57,994 nt of DNA from Streptomyces sp. cf386. Lineage in GTDB: Bacteria > Actinomycetota > Actinomycetes > Streptomycetales > Streptomycetaceae. The notes beneath the pieces are model-generated. The model ran no database searches. It was not told where the DNA came from and worked only from the letters and a program-made list of their open reading frames with translations. Position numbers and translations under genes: made by a program. The first letter of the stretch is position 1. Every line of letters begins with the position of its first letter. This document shows, one piece after another, positions 54,065-57,994 of this stretch. The stretch is from positions 43,375-101,368 of the forward strand of contig NZ_FNHV01000027.1 in the NCBI RefSeq assembly GCF_900103585.1, read 5' to 3'.

Positions 54065-54098
54065 TGTCTGTCCTGCCGACTCATCGGCAGGACAGACA
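54065..54098. terminator. Perfect 15-bp hairpin between ALDH and CMD genes
   Basis: TGTCTGTCCTGCCGA (54065-54079), loop CTCA, TCGGCAGGACAGACA (54084-54098). It is a terminator or attenuator after the ALDH remnant. A copy of the same bases in the promoter of the next gene is not seen. Confidence 0.7.
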
Positions 54099-54112
54099 GG
54101 GGAAGGCGGGGA

Positions 54113-55430
54113 TCAGCCGAGGGGGATGCTGATCGTCTTGGTTTCCAAGTAGCCTTCCAGGCCGTCTCGGCCGCCTTCACGCCCCAGACCGGAGGTCTTG
54201 TAGCCGCCGAATGGTGCGGTGGGGGTGGCGACGAACAGGCTGTTGATGCCGACCGTCCCCGTACGCAGCCTGCGCGCGACGCGCACGGCCCGGGAGGTGT
54301 CGCGGGTGTAGATGCCGGCTGAGAGGCCGTATTCGGAGTCGTTCGCGATGCGGATCGCCTCCTCCTCGGTGTCGAACGGAATGGCGGCGAGCACCGGACC
54401 GAACACCTCCTCCCGGGCGATCTCCATGTCGGTGGTGACGTCGGTGAACAGGGTCGGCTCGACCCAGTTGCCGCCCCCGGGGACCGTGATCCGGCGCCCG
54501 CCCGCAACCGGCTTGGCGCCTTCAGCGACAGCACCGTCGATCAGCCCCATGACCCGGTCGGACGCGGCCGGGTTCACCAGCGGGATGGACGTGACGGTCG
54601 GGTCGAAGGAGTCGCCGAGGTGGACGTTCTCGATCTGCGCGGCGGCGGCTGCGACAAAGTCGTCGTACACCGACCGCTGTACAAGGGCGCGAGTCTGGGT
54701 CGAGCACAGCTGTCCGGACAGGCCCATGGAGACCAGGCTCATCGCGTACTGCGCGGTGGCGGCGATGTCCTCGACGTCGTCGAACACGATGCTCGGGCTC
54801 TTGCCGCCCAGTTCCAGCTGCACACGCTTGAGGCCGGGTGCGGCGGCGGTGAGGATCTGCTCGCCGACCGAGCGGCGCCCGGTGAAGGCCACCTTGTCGA
54901 CCAGTGGGTGCGCCACCAGCGCCTGGGAGGTGCTTGCCGTTCCGGGAACCAGGTTGAACACGCCTGCCGGCAGGTCGAGTTGTTCGATGAGCTTGGTGTA
55001 GAGGGCAGCGACGTTGGAGGCGTACTCCGAGGGCTTGAACACCACGGTGCAGCCGGCGGCGAGGGCGGGCGCGACCTTCTGGGCGAACTGCATCACCGGG
55101 GCGTTGAACGGGGTGATCGCCGCGACGACACCCACCGGTTCCTTGACGGTGATCAGCTGGTTGTTGATCTGCTCCGTGTAGACGGGCGGGGCCGCGCCAT
55201 CGAGCTTGTCGATCCAGCCGGTGAAGTAGTCGAAAACGTCGGCGGCGAAGTTCGCCGAGAACCGGAAGCCGCTGCCGACAGTGATCGGCACGCCGTTGTC
55301 GAGTGACTGCAGCTGTGCGAACTCGGGACCGTGGGCGCGGATCAGGTCGCCGAGGGGCTGCAGCGCCAGCTTGCGCTCGCGGGCGGTCATCCGCGGCCAG
55401 GGTCCCTCGTCGAAGGCGCGACGGGCGGCG
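54113..55430 (-). pseudogene. Aldehyde dehydrogenase lacking its N-terminus
   Basis: About 438 codons of an NAD(P)-dependent aldehyde dehydrogenase (normal length about 490). It contains ITPFNAPVMQFAQKVAPALAAGCTVVFKPSE, the catalytic Glu in ELGGKSPSIVFDD, and catalytic Cys in GQLCSTQTR, then EEVFGPVLAAIPF and the end FGGYKTSGLGREGGRDGLEGYLETK. Upstream of ATG 55390 the family sequence continues (AARRAFDEGPWPR) to about 55430, where it stops against an IS5 fragment. The first 45-50 residues are lost. A shortened protein from 55390 might be made, but it would lack part of the coenzyme domain. Confidence 0.85.
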
Positions 55431-55685
55431 CTAACGATCGCCGACGGCGGCTACCGCGGAACGGGACTGGTCATCCCTCACCGCCGTCGCAGCGCGGACG
55501 AAGAACTCCCCGACGGGAAGCAGGCGCACAACAAGAGCCACAGGCAGGTCCGGGCCCGCGTCGAGCACGTCTTTGCCCGCATGAAGACCTGGAAGATCTT
55601 GCGCGACTGCCGCCTCCGCGGCGACGGCGTACACCACGCGATGCGCGGCATAGCCCGCCTGCACAACCTCAACCTCGCCGGATAG
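55431..55685 (+). mobile_element. IS5-family transposase, C-terminal fragment
   Basis: The plus strand reads LTIADGGYRGTGLVIPHRRRSADEELPDGKQAHNKSHRQVRARVEHVFARMKTWKILRDCRLRGDGVHHAMRGIARLHNLNLAG and stop. It is the last DDE acidic residue region of an IS5-type transposase, in frame and without stops. It begins exactly where the ALDH homology ends. The N-terminal part is not here. Confidence 0.85.
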
Positions 55686-55753
55686 GCGCCGGCCACCTGG
55701 CGGCCGCTCACATGAGCTGCCGGTGAACGAGCCGACCCACGCCAGTCCCGAGG

Positions 55754-56677
55754 TCATTTCGTCTGCGGGCGGGCCTGCTTCACCTCGCGGTCGACAGCCC
55801 AGGCGTCAGCGACCGGCCCGAGGTGGCCGAGCTTGTCGGGGTTGATCACCGAGCGGATGGTCTGGATCTGCCCGTCGAGCACCTCGAGGGCCAAGGTGTG
55901 GAGCACCTTGCCGTCCCGGTCGCGGAAGATCGCTCCGGGCTGGCCGTTGACCTCGTGCGGCTCGAAGGTCACGTCGATCCGGGCCATCCGGGGGAAGACG
56001 GAGGCGAGCAGCCGGGCCACGTTCTCGGCGCCGATGACGGCCCTGGCCAGCTGCGGGGCCTTGCCGCCGCCGTCCCCGACCATCGACACGTCGGCGGCGA
56101 GCAGATCCCGCAGGCCGACGACATCGCCTTCGCGGAGGGCGTCGAAGAATCGCGTCGCCAGTTCCTGCCGCTCCTGACGGTCCGCTTCGAACCGTGGCCG
56201 TCCGGCCTGCATGTGCCGCCGCGCCCGTACCAGCAGCTGCCGGCACGCCGCCTCCGACCGCTCCACCGCCGCGGCGACCTCGTCGAAGCCGAAGCCGAAC
56301 ACCTCCCGCAGCACGAACACCGACCGCTCCAGCGGGCTGAGCCGCTCCAGGAGCAGCAGCGCCGCCATCGACACAGAGTCGGCCAGTTCCGCTGAGCGTG
56401 CCGGATCCTGATAGGGATCGGTGAGCAGCGGCTCGGGGAACCACGGCCCGACGTACTCCTCCCGCCTCACCCGTGCAGAGCGCAGCACGTCGATCGAGAT
56501 CCGCGTCACCGTGGCGGACAAGAAGGCCTTGGTCGACGTGGGCCGGGTCGCCGAGCCGTCGAAGCGCAGCCAGGTCTCCTGTACCGCGTCCTCGGCCTCT
56601 CCCACGCTGCCCAGAATCCGGTAGGCGATCGAGAACAGCAGCGGCCGCAGCTCCTCGAACTCCTCGACCTTGCTCAC
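55754..56677 (-). CDS. ECF41-type RNA polymerase sigma factor
   Basis: A 307-residue ECF sigma factor. GTG 56677 follows GGGGGAG. Region 2 is LRPLLFSIAYRILGSVGEAEDAVQETWLRF and FLSATVTRISIDVLRSARVRREEYVGPWFPEPL; region 4 is LLLLERLSPLERSVFVLREVFGFGFDEVAAAVERSEAACRQLLVRARRHM. The C-terminal extension is a SnoaL-like NTF2 domain with VGDGGGKAPQL, matching the conserved DGGGR-type motif that controls activity in ECF41 factors. The linked CMD gene with CxxC and the promoter upstream of it are the classic ECF41 arrangement. Confidence 0.95.
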   Translation of the reverse strand: MSKVEEFEELRPLLFSIAYRILGSVGEAEDAVQETWLRFDGSATRPTSTKAFLSATVTRISIDVLRSARVRREEYVGPWFPEPLLTDPYQDPARSAELADSVSMAALLLLERLSPLERSVFVLREVFGFGFDEVAAAVERSEAACRQLLVRARRHMQAGRPRFEADRQERQELATRFFDALREGDVVGLRDLLAADVSMVGDGGGKAPQLARAVIGAENVARLLASVFPRMARIDVTFEPHEVNGQPGAIFRDRDGKVLHTLALEVLDGQIQTIRSVINPDKLGHLGPVADAWAVDREVKQARPQTK

Positions 56678-56780
56678 GCCGACTCCCCCTTGCAGTCCTC
56701 CCGCCCGGCCGTACTCGTCGGCGCGGGCATCTTCTGGTGATCATCCGGTCCACCGGCGGCGCAGAGCAAGGCCCCATGGG

Positions 56781-56819
56781 CCCGGAGCCCGGAGCCCGGA
56801 GCCCGGAGCCCGGAGCCCG
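56781..56819. repeat. Heptanucleotide tandem repeat CCCGGAG x5
   Basis: Five perfect copies of CCCGGAG (56781-56815) plus CCCG, between the CMD stop and the sigma factor start. Confidence 0.95.
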
Positions 56820-56847
56820 CGGCCAGGGGCCGGTTGCCGACGACCGT

Positions 56848-57321
56848 TCAGTGGAACTGCCCGACCTCGTAGTCGCCGGCCGGCTGCTGGGTGATGATGT
56901 TCAGCCGGTTCACCGTGTTCATGAAGGACACCAGGATCACCAGGGCGGTGAGCTGCTCCTCGTCGTAGTGCTCGGCGGCACGCGCCCAGACCTCGTCGCT
57001 GACCCCGCCGGGCGCGTCCGCGACCCGGGTCCCCTGCTCCGCCAGCTCCAGCGCGACGCGTTCGGCCTCGGTGAAGACCGTGGCCTCCCGCCACGCCGCC
57101 ACCAGGTTCAGCCGCACCGGGGCCTCCCCGGCAGCGGCGGCCTCCTTTGTGTGCATGTCGATGCAGACGGCGCAGCCGTTGATCTGGCTCACGCGCAGCG
57201 CCACCAACTCCTGCGTCGCGGCCGGCAGCGGGGATTCCTTGAGCGCCCTGCCCGCCGACATGAGGTGCTTGAGGGCCTTGCCGGGGTTCGGGCCGGCGAA
57301 GTAGTTCAGTCGCGCGTCCAT
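56848..57321 (-). CDS. Carboxymuconolactone decarboxylase/AhpD-like protein with CxxC
   Basis: A 157-residue AhpD-fold protein. The redox-active pair is in NGCAVCIDMHTKEA, followed by ATVFTEAERVALELAE and VILVSFMNTVNRLN. CMD proteins with CxxC are the standard target and partner of ECF41 factors. It precedes the sigma gene on the same strand, separated by 170 bp with the heptanucleotide repeat. ATG 57321 follows GGAGGAG. Likely role in peroxide or organic radical detoxification; the precise substrate is unknown. Confidence 0.95.
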   Translation of the reverse strand: MDARLNYFAGPNPGKALKHLMSAGRALKESPLPAATQELVALRVSQINGCAVCIDMHTKEAAAAGEAPVRLNLVAAWREATVFTEAERVALELAEQGTRVADAPGGVSDEVWARAAEHYDEEQLTALVILVSFMNTVNRLNIITQQPAGDYEVGQFH

Positions 57322-57361
57322 CGTGTGCTCCTCCGTGGTCGTCAGTGGCTACACCCCCTGA

Positions 57362-57388
57362 GACGAGGTAGCCCCACGCCCTGTGACA
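57362..57388 (-). promoter_or_regulatory. ECF41-type promoter upstream of CMD gene
   Basis: On the minus strand: TGTCACA (57388-57382), 16-base spacer, CGTC (57365-57362). This is the known ECF41 -35/-10 pattern, 41 bp before the CMD start. It implies autoregulation by the downstream sigma factor. Confidence 0.85.
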
Positions 57389-57564
57389 CGGACGCGTGTG
57401 ACCCACGTCTCCCTGCTGCCGGGGTGTTCGGAGATGCACAGGCGGGGTTGCTGTCTCCTCACAGGGGTGCGGGCAATCCTCGATCAAGGAGCCGACGATG
57501 AACCTCACGCTGTGGATCACTGCTGGCCGCTGTCTGACTGGCCGGCAGTGCCAGACCACTCAGC
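57389..57564. other. Short non-coding region
   Basis: No gene seen between the ECF41 promoter and the IS5 scrap. Confidence 0.4.
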
Positions 57565-57652
57565 TCAGGGCGAGCCGGTTGCCGAAGGCGCCCGGGCTCA
57601 GCCCGGTGTATGGACTCCGGAACGGCTCCGGCGCCGTAATCATGCCAGCCAC
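57565..57652 (-). mobile_element. IS5-family transposase, N-terminal scrap
   Basis: From GTG 57652 the minus strand reads VAGMITAPEPFRSPYTGLSPGAFGNRLALS then stop (57567-57565). It matches the fragment at 18190-18260 and is the start of the same transposase type. Confidence 0.6.
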
Positions 57653-57752
57653 GACCCCTGTTCACCGCACCTCAAGATCACTTGCGGGACAGCCCTTACG
57701 ACCTCGTGCATGGTTGGCCGTGGCACGTCGAGGTCTACGGCACTGACGGTGT

Positions 57753-57994
57753 TCACCCTCGAAAGCTGCGGGAGAGGCTGGCGGATTGTTGGTGTGAGAG
57801 CAGTCCGGCGACGGCTTGGACGATGTCGCTCATGTGCTCGCGGCGGCCAAGGTGACGGGCGAGAGCCCGCCAGTTCTTCAGATGCGCGATGCCGTGCTCG
57901 ACGCGGATGCGCCGTGAGGAGTGCGCCTTGCGTTGCTGCTCGTGCCTCTCCTCGTACCAGGCGGGAGCGTTCTTCTTGAACTTGCGGTGTGGCG
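57753..57994 (-). mobile_element. IS5-family transposase C-terminus, cut by window edge
   Basis: The minus strand is open from the window edge to TGA 57755-57753: PHRKFKKNAPAWYEERHEQQRKAHSSRRIRVEHGIAHLKNWRALARHLGRREHMSDIVQAVAGLLSHQQ. The RRIRVEHGIAHLKNWR segment is the DDE_Tnp_4-type C-terminus. It differs from the scraps at 19 and 55 kb, and may be an intact element beyond the edge. Confidence 0.8.

Noticed and set aside
1..57994. CRISPR arrays, tRNA, rRNA and prophage modules
   Set aside because: No direct repeat array with spacers, no cloverleaf sequence and no phage structural or integrase genes were recognised. Repeats found are microsatellites or hairpins.

Overview
The window is high-GC actinobacterial DNA, almost certainly from a Streptomyces chromosome. 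The codon use, the GTG/TTG starts and the families present (MmyB-type regulators, SpoIIE phosphatases, YtrA-type GntR, ECF41, secreted glycoside hydrolases) all fit. The many truncated genes and transposase remnants suggest a chromosome arm or another accessory region. I saw no rRNA, tRNA, CRISPR array or complete insertion sequence. All calls come from reading the sequence; no database search was run.

Region 1 (1-10.8 kb) looks like an aldehyde/redox stress island. A partial MmyB-type regulator runs leftward off the window edge. Divergent from it are an MFS exporter, two aldo/keto reductases, a Tat/lipoprotein flavodoxin, and a complete PaoABC-type periplasmic aldehyde oxidoreductase with its XdhC/PaoD maturation factor. 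A small membrane protein and a truncated ferric-reductase-like protein follow. A shared regulatory element of about 70 bp lies in front of both the exporter and the paoABC operon, and its core recurs after xdhC. This suggests one regulon.

Region 2 (10.8-24.5 kb) is mostly decayed: fragments of an MmyB regulator, an anchored SpoIIE phosphatase, an AfsR-like NTPase, an MFS exporter and IS5-type transposases. Intact-looking genes lie between them: a conserved hypothetical, DoxX-like and YceI proteins, a SnoaL-like protein, a two-domain VOC protein, a TIM-barrel-like hypothetical divergent from a MarR-like regulator, a membrane protein and a DUF4259 protein.

Region 3 (24.5-38.6 kb) holds a membrane-protein/YtrA-type GntR operon with two clear operators, a flavin monooxygenase, a TPR-CHAT peptidase divergent from a small Cys-containing protein and a four-TM membrane protein (the best candidate for an undescribed system), a secreted lipase-like hydrolase, and a 1172-residue kinase/receiver/SpoIIE phosphatase.

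Region 4 (38.6-51.3 kb) begins with IS5 and IS1380 remnants, then a DEAD-box helicase behind a perfect leader hairpin and a SMI1/KNR4 protein. A carbohydrate-use block follows: secreted GH76 and GH78-like enzymes, divergently transcribed with a LacI-type operator between them, and a response regulator/histidine kinase/GH9 operon with overlapping genes.

Region 5 (51.3 kb to the end) holds an anti-sigma-type ATPase remnant, a tandem hairpin duplication, an IS110 remnant, a carboxymuconolactone decarboxylase, an aldehyde dehydrogenase truncated by an IS5 fragment, an ECF41 sigma factor with its CxxC partner and a recognisable ECF41 promoter, and an IS5-type transposase fragment at the right edge.
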